From Candidatus Roizmanbacteria bacterium (lineage in GTDB: Bacteria > Patescibacteriota > Microgenomatia > UBA1406 > GWC2-37-13), in contig JAPLYR010000096.1 of assembly GCA_026395455.1 (NCBI GenBank), forward strand, positions 1-22,139: a stretch of 22,139 bases of DNA, given 5' to 3'. Below are positions 1 to 7,674 of the stretch, one piece after another. Positions within the stretch are counted from its first letter, which is position 1. Each line of letters opens with the position of its first letter. Below the pieces are notes generated by a model. It ran no database searches, had not been told where the DNA came from, and saw only the letters and a list, made by a program, of their open reading frames with translations. Made by a program: the position numbers and the translations under genes.

Positions 1-28
1 GTATTACATCTCTCTCAGAACTTATCCA

Positions 29-838
29 TTAATATGCGGCTCCTTTGAAATTAGGACAGTTTGACTGTGCCCATTTGAGAAATGCAGAACTACAATCTGT
101 TTTTGCAGCTTTATCTGGGCCAGGAATACAGTCAACATACTCTGTGGTTGGACAGGTATAGGTTGTCTTTGCCCCGGTTGTTTTTATACAGGTTCCGGAT
201 GCGTCTGGATACGTCCCATTATATTTACAGAAATAACCACTAGGACATAGTCTTCCAGCAATCCCTCCACACATTGTCTGTACATCATCGATCAGTTTTA
301 TGTAATAGGAACGACTACCAAAAAGGGTGTATGAGTCTGTTCTTCCTCCAACAGTCCCCGCATATACTTCAACCTGCTTCCCAATGTAAGCGTTGCTCTT
401 TGTTTCGTCAAGTATGTCTGCAGGAAAAGTTCCTCGTAATTCTTGTTTATTTAAACTTTCACCTTTTTCTAAAACAACACTTCCTTTCCCTATCTGCACA
501 CTACACACCCCATCCATATGACACTGATAATTAATAGCAGTGATGGTCCCAGTGAATGTATTAGTTATTGTTTTTATTTCAGGACATTGTTCAAATTCAC
601 AATCTGGTGCTATTCGCCCAACTGACGTTCCATCTGGACACATTCGAGCTTCAAGAGTACATGCAACTGGCTCTTCTGTCGGACTTATAACTATTGGATT
701 TGTATCTTTTGTTGATTGGATAATCTTTTGATAACTTATACCCAACCAAAACGATATGATCGGCAATACTATAAATAAAGTAAGAGCGAGAGCTTTCGAA
801 AGGGGGGTTACAGTTGTAAACTCCTTAGATATGTTCAT
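29..838 (-). CDS. Membrane-anchored Cys-rich extracellular protein
   Basis: The 269-residue protein has an N-terminal hydrophobic helix at about residues 15-37 and no cleavage motif that I can identify, so it is probably a membrane-anchored exported protein. The exported part is rich in cysteine. One cluster near residues 60-86 has the pattern C-x6-C-P-D-G-T-x13-C-x3-C-P. A second near residues 189-218 has CGG-x4-CPSGYFC and ends in a Gly-Thr-Cys. These are Kazal/protease-inhibitor-like small disulfide modules, which I recall in CPR surface proteins. The C-terminus carries four more cysteines. The central part (about 90-185) looks like a small beta domain. A TACACT box with extended TGC lies 8 nt upstream of the ATG. 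The ligand or target is unknown. The disulfide-module assignment is from pattern only. Confidence 0.7.
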   Translation of the reverse strand: MNISKEFTTVTPLSKALALTLFIVLPIISFWLGISYQKIIQSTKDTNPIVISPTEEPVACTLEARMCPDGTSVGRIAPDCEFEQCPEIKTITNTFTGTITAINYQCHMDGVCSVQIGKGSVVLEKGESLNKQELRGTFPADILDETKSNAYIGKQVEVYAGTVGGRTDSYTLFGSRSYYIKLIDDVQTMCGGIAGRLCPSGYFCKYNGTYPDASGTCIKTTGAKTTYTCPTTEYVDCIPGPDKAAKTDCSSAFLKWAQSNCPNFKGAAY

Positions 839-860
839 ATCTCATCAGTGTAGCAGGTTT

Positions 861-1307
861 TTAGCTTTTTAAAAATTCCTTCATCTCTCTTTTTTCGTCA
901 CGAATGACTTCTTGTTTTTTTTGAATTTTCTTTTTTTCAAGATCTCTTCTTCCTCGTACCAGCGCTATCTCAAACTTTATATACGGTCCCTGACTATAGC
1001 AAGATGAGGGAACAACTGTATATCCTTTTGATGCTGTTTTTACTTGAAGCTTAAGAAGTTCCTTTTTATGAAGAAGAAGTTTCCGACTTCGTTTTGGCTC
1101 GTATTCATCTTGTTTTGCAAACTTATATTTTTGAATTTCTACATTTACGAGAAATGCTTCTCCATCGCTCAGACGAACATGAGCATCATCAATATTAATT
1201 TGCTTTAAGAAGGCAGATTTTGTTTCTGGACCAGTCAAGACCGCTCCAGCCTCAACTGTTTCTAACACTTCATAGTCTCGAGATAGCTTTCTATTGAACA
1301 CTTTCAT
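861..1307 (-). CDS. smpB: SsrA-binding protein SmpB
   Basis: SmpB binds tmRNA (SsrA) and delivers it to stalled ribosomes for trans-translation in the cytoplasm. The 148-residue length is typical of the family. The N-terminus NRKLSRDYEVLETVEAG, the motif VLTGPETKSA, the RSRKLLLHKKEL segment and the basic Lys/Arg/Glu-rich C-terminal tail (about residues 118-148, which enters the decoding centre) are all characteristic. A TACAAT -10 box with extended TG lies exactly 6 nt upstream of the ATG, so the message is probably leaderless. The tmRNA gene is not in this window. The gene lies 21 nt downstream of the IPP isomerase pseudogene on the same strand. Confidence 0.97.
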   Translation of the reverse strand: MKVFNRKLSRDYEVLETVEAGAVLTGPETKSAFLKQINIDDAHVRLSDGEAFLVNVEIQKYKFAKQDEYEPKRSRKLLLHKKELLKLQVKTASKGYTVVPSSCYSQGPYIKFEIALVRGRRDLEKKKIQKKQEVIRDEKREMKEFLKS

Positions 1308-1328
1308 GAATCTATTGTATCAAAGAAG

Positions 1329-1773
1329 TCACTTCTTCTCTTCTATGATTTTATGAGCCCACGGGGCAAGAAGAGATTGAATACGAGGGTCGATAAGTTT
1401 TTCTGCATTATTTTTATGAATAGTATAAAACCCATAAGCAAATTCGTAGTTTGGTTGTGGTAATTTACTGAGTTCGACTGTATAAATATGGTCCACTTCA
1501 TGTTCGTAGTAACCACTCACATCATCAAAAGCTTTGTAGTATATTTTTTTTACAAGTTTAATGTCATCGACTATATCTTCTGCATGTATCCCCCATTCTC
1601 TTTGTAACCCTTCAAGAATAGAGACAACATTATCTTTCTTTGAAAGTAATTATTGCTGTATATCCACGGTGAAGCATTCCTTTTTTATGAGCATCCCATT
1701 TTTCTACCTTTCCAATAATCTCATCTTGCTCATTAACCTCTGCAATGAATTGCTTTTTTTTGTAATAATCCAT
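1329..1773 (-). pseudogene. idi: Decayed type 1 isopentenyl-diphosphate isomerase (Nudix) gene
   Basis: Two frames are needed to read this gene. The first piece (1773 down to 1630, 47 residues) contains the typical IPP isomerase start, with IIGKVEKWDAHKKGMLHRG followed by a beta strand, and ends at a TAA. The second piece, in another frame, begins near 1640, contains ILEGLQREWGI (the end of the Nudix box), continues through YYEHEVDHIYTVEL and PNYEFAYGF, and ends in APWAHKIIEEKK. Compared with the usual length of about 170 residues, some 35-40 residues are missing between the pieces, including the segment carrying the QHRKHP-type motif and the front half of the Nudix box. This is a deletion plus frameshift, so the enzyme cannot be active. 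It would have interconverted IPP and DMAPP. The TATAAT box 6 nt upstream of the ATG is intact, so decay may be recent, or the contig may contain an error. Confidence 0.82.
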
Positions 1774-1779
1774 TTGGAT

Positions 1780-1785
1780 ATTATA
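1780..1785 (-). promoter_or_regulatory. -10 box of the idi pseudogene
   Basis: TATAAT, preceded by TGA (extended -10), lies 6 nt upstream of the ATG at 1773. It nearly abuts the opposing TAGAAT of the O-antigen-ligase gene, so the two promoters form a compact divergent pair. Confidence 0.6.
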
Positions 1786-1790
1786 TCAGT

Positions 1791-1796
1791 TAGAAT
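1791..1796 (+). promoter_or_regulatory. -10 box of the O-antigen-ligase-like gene
   Basis: TAGAAT lies 5 nt upstream of the ATG at 1802, the start that is in frame with the ligase reading frame. No convincing -35 is visible. Confidence 0.45.
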
Positions 1797-1801
1797 ATGG
1801 C

Positions 1802-3055
1802 ATGTATTCTCGATTTATGCATACCATATCTCCGCTTTATATTTTCTTCTTTTCTTTTTTTATTGTTTCACAACTCGGGAAACACTTCTTCTTCCCTTTC
1901 TCCTACCTTTCAGGAATTCGTATTGATTATCTTGCTCCCACAATCTACTTTACAGACATCCTTTCAATTCCTCTCATTATTGGGTGAGTATTCCATCTTT
2001 TTAAACAAAAAAAGATTATAAAACAATGGTTTCAACAAAATATCGTATTTGTTAGTTTTATCGCTCTTCTTTTTATTACAAATTTTGTTTTTGCTCTTTC
2101 AAAACCACTCTGGTTTTATTACTTTGCTCGTATATTACAAACCATACTCCTCTTTCTATTTTTCCGATCTATAGGAAATCAAAAAAGAATATATTCATCT
2201 ATTATTTGGGGATTATTACTGGGGGGAGTTCTTGAACTAATACTTTCTTTGTTTCAATTATCTGCAAGACACAGTTTGCAAGGAATATGGTATTTCTTGG
2301 GAGAAAGAAGTTTTTCTATTTTTACTCCGGGAATAGCAAAAGCATATTTTATGGGAGTTGAATTTTTACGCCCCTATGGAACCTTCTCTCATCCTAACTC
2401 TCTTGGAGGATTTTATCTTCTTATCTACGCCTTTATTCTAACTCAAAAAAGAATAACGAATAAATTTGTGAAGAGTATTTTTCTCTTTATTACTTCCGCA
2501 CTCATTCTTATATCGTTCTCAAGAAGTGCAATTATTACCTATGTTGTCATTAATCTTTTTTACCTTGCACGTAATATGGTTGCATGCAAAACCTGTTTTC
2601 TTGCAAAGGTTTCTCTCGCACTGGTCCTCATTTTATTTGCACTCAACATATCAGGCGACTTAAATAGCTTCCAAAAAAGAACCGATTTTTTTGAGAAATC
2701 TCTTTCAATTATTGCCCAAAAACCATTTTCGGGAACGGGTATAGGAAGTTATCTCATTGCGCAACATCACTATCCACAAAAATTCTCAACATTTTTTGAA
2801 CAACCAGTTCATAATATTTTTCTTCTTCTCATTGCACAACTTGGCATTCCTCTTAGTGTTCTTCTATTTATGGCATTTTATCGAATAAAAAAAATGTTTA
2901 TGGAAAATATTGACATATTACTTCCATTCCTTAGTGTCTTCATTACTGGCAACGTCGATCACTACTGGATTACCCTGCAACAGAACCTCTTGGTTTTAAC
3001 AATAATTTCTGCCATACTGTTTCTATATGAAACAGAGACTTCCAGAAATCGATGA
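1802..3055 (+). pseudogene. O-antigen ligase/polymerase-like membrane protein, interrupted by in-frame TGA
   Basis: One frame runs from the ATG at 1802 to the TGA at 3055 (418 codons) and is broken only by a TGA at codon 62 (1985-1987). Both sides are the same protein. The front has a hydrophobic helix and the segment GKHFFFPFSYLSGIRIDYL. After the TGA there are further membrane helices and, near the C-terminus, the Wzy_C-type loop GTGIGSYLIAQHHYPQ followed by QPVHNIFLLLIAQLG. This family transfers or polymerises undecaprenyl-linked glycans at the outer face of the membrane. The TGA most simply reflects a Trp TGG to TGA change. An ATG at 2249 could allow a shortened product. The last 29 nt overlap the acyltransferase gene. 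Sequencing error is an alternative explanation. Confidence 0.75.
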
Positions 3056-4010
3056 TATTCGTGGAATTTCGATCATCTTAATGATCATGATTCATACTAA
3101 TGTCTACTTCCTTTCCAATAAGATTTCTTACATGACTCTTGAACTGAGTCAATTTGCTGTGGTTGCATTTATTTTTTGTTCCGCTTATCTGTTTTATCTC
3201 AAACAACAAGTATATGGATGGAGTGAGTTTTTTAGCCATCTGGTAAAAAGAATTAAAAGACTTGTCATTCCTTATTATTGGTTTTTTGCTGTGTATTATA
3301 TTTTTCTTCTTATTAAAGAGCCCAAGAAATTAACACTTTCGTATTTAACACAAAATATTTTTGTTATTGGAGGACTAGACTTTAATTGGCTTGTACTTCT
3401 TTTTATTGAGCTCGCAATTCTTATGCCTTTTGTTTCCTATTTATTTGAAAAAAAGAGAGCATGGTTTTATATTTATACTGCTGCCGCGTTCTTGTCTTCA
3501 CTTGTGTTTCTTAAATACACTCCTCTTTCCTATTACCGCTATATAATGTGGCTTCCCTGGTCGCTTGTCCTTATTTATACCTATTTGTTTAATCAACTCA
3601 AAGAAAAAAAGTCACTTTTTTGGATTATCACCGCATTTTGTTTTGCTCTTTACTATATTCTTCCTCCACTTATCTTAAAACCTCTTGGACGTTCCCTTTT
3701 TATGTATGACAACAAATACCCACCAAATTTATATCACCTTGCGTATGGTGTTGGTAGTGTGAATCTTCTATATATGCTTTCACAGTGGAAATGGTTTTCC
3801 AATTATATTGTGCAAACCATTATTAACTTCTTTAGTACCTACTCCTATACAATTTTCTTCATCCATATTTTAGTGATATATACGGTAACGGTATTTTTCC
3901 ACTTTCATTTTAATTGGGTGACGTTCTTTATGGCAGTAACGGGGATTACGATATTGGTGCAGCTAGCCTACAATGGAATAACTCATCTTCTTTCTACATT
4001 GAAGAGCTGA
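3027..4010 (+). CDS. Acyltransferase 3 family membrane protein
   Basis: The 327-residue protein is polytopic, with about ten predicted helices. It begins with the acyltransferase-3 (OafA/WecH-type) signature EIDDIRGISIILMIMIHT, which carries the conserved Arg12 and His23 as R-x10-H. This family O-acylates envelope glycans using a cytoplasmic acyl donor. Its start overlaps the end of the O-antigen-ligase-like gene by 29 nt in another frame, suggesting translational coupling and a joint role in surface polysaccharide assembly. Its last 28 nt overlap the 3' end of the convergent SpoIID-like gene. The acceptor and acyl group cannot be told from sequence. Confidence 0.88.
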   Translation: MKQRLPEIDDIRGISIILMIMIHTNVYFLSNKISYMTLELSQFAVVAFIFCSAYLFYLKQQVYGWSEFFSHLVKRIKRLVIPYYWFFAVYYIFLLIKEPKKLTLSYLTQNIFVIGGLDFNWLVLLFIELAILMPFVSYLFEKKRAWFYIYTAAAFLSSLVFLKYTPLSYYRYIMWLPWSLVLIYTYLFNQLKEKKSLFWIITAFCFALYYILPPLILKPLGRSLFMYDNKYPPNLYHLAYGVGSVNLLYMLSQWKWFSNYIVQTIINFFSTYSYTIFFIHILVIYTVTVFFHFHFNWVTFFMAVTGITILVQLAYNGITHLLSTLKS

Positions 4011-5719
4011 CTTACAATCTGAAGATTTGCGGGAGCGCGTACATTAAAGAAGTCTTTAAATTCCTTACCATCAAACGTTTGTGAGCCTGCATCACCTTGA
4101 ATAGTCACTCCATTTGTTTTTCCATACCCAATATCTGCATTAATTGAAACTGAGGAAACAGAATTAAATGGAGTTATATTTTTTGCTCTTAATTCTGATT
4201 TAATCTTTTCCTGATTCCATGTATCGCCTGTTGGTTTGTCTGGCTGTCCAACATGAGGTGAAGCTGAAGAGTCTGCTCGCACAAGTAAAATCACATTTAC
4301 AATATCTGCTATTTCCTCACCCTTCATCCACGCTGTCTTATTATTTTCTGGTCGTGATCCCCAATCACAATAAAACCATGGAGAATCTCTATCCCATGCT
4401 CTTTCATTTAATTCAGCAAAGCTTCCAGCCCCTGAAGAGGTGTCTTGCATATGTTTTGTCCATGGCTTATTTCCACCCCAAATCTCCCCAGATGTCCATT
4501 CATATCCTCCATGAGTTGAGGCATACCACGCCTTGATAACTTCTCCGGTATCATTTGATACCATGACTCGAGCGCTATTGTCTCCACATCTCACATCATT
4601 CACCGCCGCCTCCCATTTACCGCCTTTATTATTTCCCAGGTAAACCTGACAATCTTGTGTTGTACAAATTTCACTATTTCCCCCTCCTGTATATGCATAT
4701 GCGAAAGAGGCTGCTGCAACGACTTGCGCCTTAAGCGCTTCATATCCACCTGAATTTCCCCACGATTCAGGCATTTCACCAATTCCCTTTAGATAGTCAT
4801 TAATTGAAACTTCACCATATCCTTGAACCTTTACTTTCCCATTTTGGAAGTCGCGACATTCGATTTTAACATTGTTGTAGTATGCGTTCAATATTGTTTC
4901 ATAATTTTGTCCAGCTTTTGCTCTTCCATATGCACCAAACTGATTCATACCAACTCTGTGTACTGAGCCATAACTAAAGAATGCAAACGCATTTCCAAAA
5001 CCTGGATCAACATTGCGATCATCTACACAGCCACCCAGTGATGTTCCTGCAGAACGAGGGAGATTTAAGCCTGCCTGTCTACCTGCAATAATTGATTGTT
5101 GTTGTGTAGTTAGCGAAGCAATTTTACTTTGTAATTCTCCTAAATATTTTTTAGATTTTGACACTTCCCCTGCTAAGAAGGTAGATTGTTTATCAACTTC
5201 TGCCTTTACCGATGCAAGCTGAGTTCTCTCTGCTTCTAAAACTTTCTTTTTATCCTCAACTTCTTTAATAAATACAGCAATACGAATTATTGCTTTTCTG
5301 TCTTCATCAACAAGTGTTTTTTGGTAAAAATAATTTTTCAATGATTCTGATATATTTTCTGAAAGAAGAAGATTTACTATAGAAAAGGAATTTTTACCCA
5401 TATTTTTGTAATATGACTTTGCGCGTTGGTTCAAAAGTTTTTGTTGCGCGGCAAATGCCTTTTCCCCTTCTGTTACTTGTGCTTGTTTTTTTTCAATCTC
5501 ACCCTCAAGGATTGCTACTTGTGACTTGATTGAATCAAGTTTTTTTTGAAGTCCTTGAAGTTGATTTTCATTTGTTTGATTAGCCTTGTTCAGTTCAGAA
5601 AATGTTTTTTTAAGGTCATCAAGCTGTTTTGTAACATCATCAAGTTGATCTGCTCGTAAAGGAGAAACGAGGAAGAAAAAGAGGAAGAAAAAACTACACA
5701 GAAATAATACTCGCTTCAT
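3983..5719 (-). CDS. Secreted coiled-coil SpoIID/LytB-domain peptidoglycan hydrolase
   Basis: The 578-residue protein has a signal peptide (about residues 1-23, positively charged start then Leu/Phe-rich core, ending LRA). A long coiled coil follows (about 25-212), then a SpoIID-like catalytic region from about residue 240. SpoIID-family enzymes are lytic transglycosylases acting on glycan strands stripped of stem peptides. The catalytic Glu is probably Glu315 in GIGEMPESWG, and the HRVGMNQFGAYGRA segment near 254-267 is typical. The coil resembles that of EnvC/PcsB-type cell-division hydrolase regulators, so a role in septum or wall remodelling is inferred. Sporulation is not implied. TATAAT with extended TGG lies exactly 6 nt upstream of the ATG. 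Confidence 0.9.
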   Translation of the reverse strand: MKRVLFLCSFFFLFFFLVSPLRADQLDDVTKQLDDLKKTFSELNKANQTNENQLQGLQKKLDSIKSQVAILEGEIEKKQAQVTEGEKAFAAQQKLLNQRAKSYYKNMGKNSFSIVNLLLSENISESLKNYFYQKTLVDEDRKAIIRIAVFIKEVEDKKKVLEAERTQLASVKAEVDKQSTFLAGEVSKSKKYLGELQSKIASLTTQQQSIIAGRQAGLNLPRSAGTSLGGCVDDRNVDPGFGNAFAFFSYGSVHRVGMNQFGAYGRAKAGQNYETILNAYYNNVKIECRDFQNGKVKVQGYGEVSINDYLKGIGEMPESWGNSGGYEALKAQVVAAASFAYAYTGGGNSEICTTQDCQVYLGNNKGGKWEAAVNDVRCGDNSARVMVSNDTGEVIKAWYASTHGGYEWTSGEIWGGNKPWTKHMQDTSSGAGSFAELNERAWDRDSPWFYCDWGSRPENNKTAWMKGEEIADIVNVILLVRADSSASPHVGQPDKPTGDTWNQEKIKSELRAKNITPFNSVSSVSINADIGYGKTNGVTIQGDAGSQTFDGKEFKDFFNVRAPANLQIVSQLFNVERR

Positions 5720-5725
5720 ACATTC

Positions 5726-5731
5726 ATTATA
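5726..5731 (-). promoter_or_regulatory. -10 box of the SpoIID-like gene
   Basis: TATAAT, preceded by TGG, lies with exactly 6 nt between the box and the ATG at 5719. Transcription would start at or within a base or two of the start codon. No good -35 is present at 16-18 nt. Confidence 0.65.
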
Positions 5732-5817
5732 CCCAACGAATAGAGTCGAAGTTGATCAAGTTGAATGAAGGAGTCAAATGTGCACTGGCAACTGAATTAT
5801 AGAAATTTTGTAATTTT

Positions 5818-5919
5818 TGCGAAGTGTTTTATGGAATTGAGCAGGAGATGCCCTGTTTGAGCACTCGAATTATCATTGTGCGAGTTCATCGGATGCGAAA
5901 AGACATAAAACACTAAGCG
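5818..5919. repeat. Perfect 11-bp inverted repeat enclosing a structured ~70-nt core
   Basis: AGTGTTTTATG (5823-5833) and CATAAAACACT (5904-5914) are perfectly complementary. Outside them, mismatched GA/AA is followed by further pairing (GC with GC). Inside, two hairpins are possible on the + strand: CAGG/CCTG (about 5852-5865) and ACTCG/CGAGT (about 5873-5895). This gives a closed multi-branch shape. The element lies upstream of, not within, the likely transcript of the pilin gene, since the pilin -10 is at 5949. It could be a small non-coding RNA on either strand or a MITE-like mobile element with terminal inverted repeats. It matches no RNA family I recognise. Confidence 0.5.
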
Positions 5920-5924
5920 TTGAA

Positions 5925-5954
5925 TTGAAATCAATCTATATTTTCTTGTATACT
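5925..5954 (+). promoter_or_regulatory. Promoter of the pilin-like gene
   Basis: A -35-like TTGAAA (5925-5930) is separated by 18 nt from TATACT (5949-5954), which lies 6 nt before the ATG at 5961. This decides the start: an upstream in-frame start at 5925 would lie inside the promoter. Confidence 0.65.
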
Positions 5955-5960
5955 AAATCT

Positions 5961-6584
5961 ATGCGGAAGTTTTTTCTATCGGTTATTGCGATTACTTTGT
6001 TTGGATTTGTATTTTCCAAGACTTCCTTTGCTGCAAACCGTTATTTAACATGTGATTCCTGCGGACTGTGTCCATCGGTAGTAAACGGACCTAGTTCATC
6101 TTGTGTTGTTAGTCCTCAACAAGTGCCAGGAGACTGGAAAAGTTGTGTGAAATGTTTATATCCAACACTTTTTGTTGCGGGCTCTACCCCTGATCCAAGT
6201 ACTTGTAGTACTCTTATTATTGACCCAACAACCGAGCTTCCAAAAAATCTTGTAAAAACAGGGAGACAATTTACCATGTTGGGTTGTATTACTTCTGGTT
6301 CAAGTGTGGGCTTTACTGGACAAGCCGGAGCTCCAACATTTGTACAAGCGCTCTTAAATGTTATATTCTCTCTCGCTGGTGGATTGGCATTTTTATATCT
6401 TATGTATGGAGGATTTATTATTCTCACGTCACAGGCAGACCCAGAACATTTAAATTATGGAAGACGTCTTATTTATGGAGCAATTGCAGGACTCATTATC
6501 ACTCTCGGCTCGGTATTTCTCGTAAACCTTATAGGATCTGGAATACTCCATATCCCTGGATTTGGCGGTACCACCACTCCATAA
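5961..6584 (+). CDS. VirB2/TrbC-like pilin family protein with Cys-rich ectodomain
   Basis: From the chosen start (MRKFFLSVIA) the protein has 207 residues. It has a signal peptide of about 24 residues ending SFAAN, then a Cys-rich stretch beginning CDSCGLC with several further cysteines. The C-terminal third has two hydrophobic helices separated by a short loop containing DPEHLNYGRR, then a Gly/Thr-rich tail. The two-helix hairpin with Gly-rich helices resembles the VirB2/TrbC major pilin and related small membrane proteins found in CPR genomes next to type IV secretion or pilus genes. No other secretion genes are present here, so function is uncertain. The start rests on the promoter 6 nt upstream. 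Confidence 0.7.
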   Translation: MRKFFLSVIAITLFGFVFSKTSFAANRYLTCDSCGLCPSVVNGPSSSCVVSPQQVPGDWKSCVKCLYPTLFVAGSTPDPSTCSTLIIDPTTELPKNLVKTGRQFTMLGCITSGSSVGFTGQAGAPTFVQALLNVIFSLAGGLAFLYLMYGGFIILTSQADPEHLNYGRRLIYGAIAGLIITLGSVFLVNLIGSGILHIPGFGGTTTP

Positions 6585-6591
6585 AAGAAAA

Positions 6592-7008
6592 TTAATCTCT
6601 TTTACCTGATTTCTTCATGAATATTCCTGTGAGAAGCGATGTTCCAAAAAGAGGAAATAAAACTATAGGAACACCAGTATTAGGAATAGATGTTGGTGTA
6701 TTAATACTTGTGTATGGGTGAAAATTTGGATCTTGTTTATTTTGTTGTTGTGCTCCATTATTGCCATATGAGATTGTTTGTGGAATAACAGTTGGGGTTG
6801 GTTTTTTAGTTGGAGCTACAGTTGGCTTACTTCCAAAGAAAAACCAAGGTTTTGAAGTAGGTTTAGGTGTTGGAGTACCGGCAACTGGTGTGTTTGTTTT
6901 TGCGACATTAACTCCTTTGAAGTTAAATTTACCGCTCGCAACAATAATAAAAACAGCCACGACAACGAGACCAAGAATGAATGAAAGAGCCTTATTAAAT
7001 TGTTCCAT
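6592..7008 (-). CDS. Pro/Thr-rich surface protein with N-terminal anchor and LPXTG-like C-terminus
   Basis: The 138-residue protein has an N-terminal helix (about 8-26), a low-complexity linker of TPTPKPT-type repeats (about 36-75), and a C-terminus that reads like a sortase signal. That is IPNTG at about 109-113, a hydrophobic helix, then KKSGKRD. IPNTG departs from LPXTG at the first position only. No sortase is in the window. Having helices at both ends, it may instead be a loop anchored twice in the membrane. Its 3' end is 7 nt from the end of the convergent pilin-like gene. A TATAAT with extended TGA is 9 nt upstream of the ATG. The function is unknown. Confidence 0.65.
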   Translation of the reverse strand: MEQFNKALSFILGLVVVAVFIIVASGKFNFKGVNVAKTNTPVAGTPTPKPTSKPWFFFGSKPTVAPTKKPTPTVIPQTISYGNNGAQQQNKQDPNFHPYTSINTPTSIPNTGVPIVLFPLFGTSLLTGIFMKKSGKRD

Positions 7009-7017
7009 AGTATGCGT

Positions 7018-7023
7018 ATTATA
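7018..7023 (-). promoter_or_regulatory. -10 box of the Pro/Thr-rich protein gene
   Basis: TATAAT with TGA before it lies 9 nt upstream of the ATG at 7008. A second TATAAT on the same strand (7026-7031) is an alternative. The region 7009-7086 is the divergent control region shared with the + strand gene at 7087. Confidence 0.5.
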
Positions 7024-7086
7024 TCATTATAGGATATATATTTCAACTCAATTTGACTTTTTTGCTCTGGTAAGGAACAATGAGGT

Positions 7087-7674
7087 ATGGACAGAACAGA
7101 TCAGGGGGTTAATTCTCAGCTTCTTTTTTCGTGGAAAGCGCCTCTTCGTGCCTATAAAAGACGAAGTAATAGTATTTTACGATTTTATATAGCTCTTGCA
7201 CTCCTTTTGAGCTTAATCGTGTTCTTTTTTGGTGATAAAGTACTCTTAGTCCCCATTCTCACTCTTCTTTTCCTCTTTTATGTGCTCACTATAACCCCCC
7301 CTCCAGAAATTGAGAATATTATCACCGTGTTTGGAATTGAAACAGCAGGAGTAACGCTTCGATGGGAGTTTCTTTCTCATTTTTACTATACAAAAAAGTT
7401 TCATTTTGACGTACTTACCCTCGTAAGTAATGCTCCCTATTATTATCATGCCTATCTTATTGTCCCCGATGAAGAGATTAAAAAAAGTATTAGTACTATA
7501 CTTTCTAAGCATGTAATGTATGTAGAAAAACCACAACGCAGCTTTACTGACAAAGTAGTCGATTGGCTTTCCAACCTTATGCCTGAAGATGAAGATTTGG
7601 GACAAGAGCACCCATCTTCTCACCAAAAACCGCTGGAGACATCTCTTTCACCCCAAAAAGTCGCGACCATTTAA
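7087..7674 (+). CDS. Conserved two-helix membrane protein of unknown function
   Basis: The 195-residue protein starts with a short polar segment containing LLFSWKAPLRAYKRRS. Two closely spaced hydrophobic helices follow (about 30-47 and 50-68), then TPPPEIENIITVFGIETAGVT and a soluble domain of mixed strands and helices with a run of aromatic residues (about 95-125). The tail is polar and acidic. I recall this layout as a conserved uncharacterised CPR family, but no function can be assigned. The last 98 nt overlap the 3' end of the convergent HARP gene, so the two tails are encoded on opposite strands of the same DNA. GAGGT directly precedes the ATG but is too close for a normal ribosome binding site. 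Confidence 0.72.
   Translation: MDRTDQGVNSQLLFSWKAPLRAYKRRSNSILRFYIALALLLSLIVFFFGDKVLLVPILTLLFLFYVLTITPPPEIENIITVFGIETAGVTLRWEFLSHFYYTKKFHFDVLTLVSNAPYYYHAYLIVPDEEIKKSISTILSKHVMYVEKPQRSFTDKVVDWLSNLMPEDEDLGQEHPSSHQKPLETSLSPQKVATI

Noticed and set aside
1802..3055. Alternative genetic code with TGA as Gly or Trp (as in Gracilibacteria/Absconditabacteria)
   Set aside because: TGA serves as a sensible stop for several genes (3055, 4010, 11759, 16741), two of them in tight start/stop overlaps, and no other long gene contains an internal TGA. One nonsense change is simpler.
3983..5719. Sporulation capacity suggested by the SpoIID domain
   Set aside because: SpoIID/LytB domains are common in non-sporulating bacteria as wall hydrolases, and no other sporulation gene is present.
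5818..5919. tRNA, SRP RNA or tmRNA fragment
   Set aside because: No TPsiC/anticodon arms, no SRP GGAA-tetraloop core and no tmRNA acceptor or tag sequence can be found on either strand.
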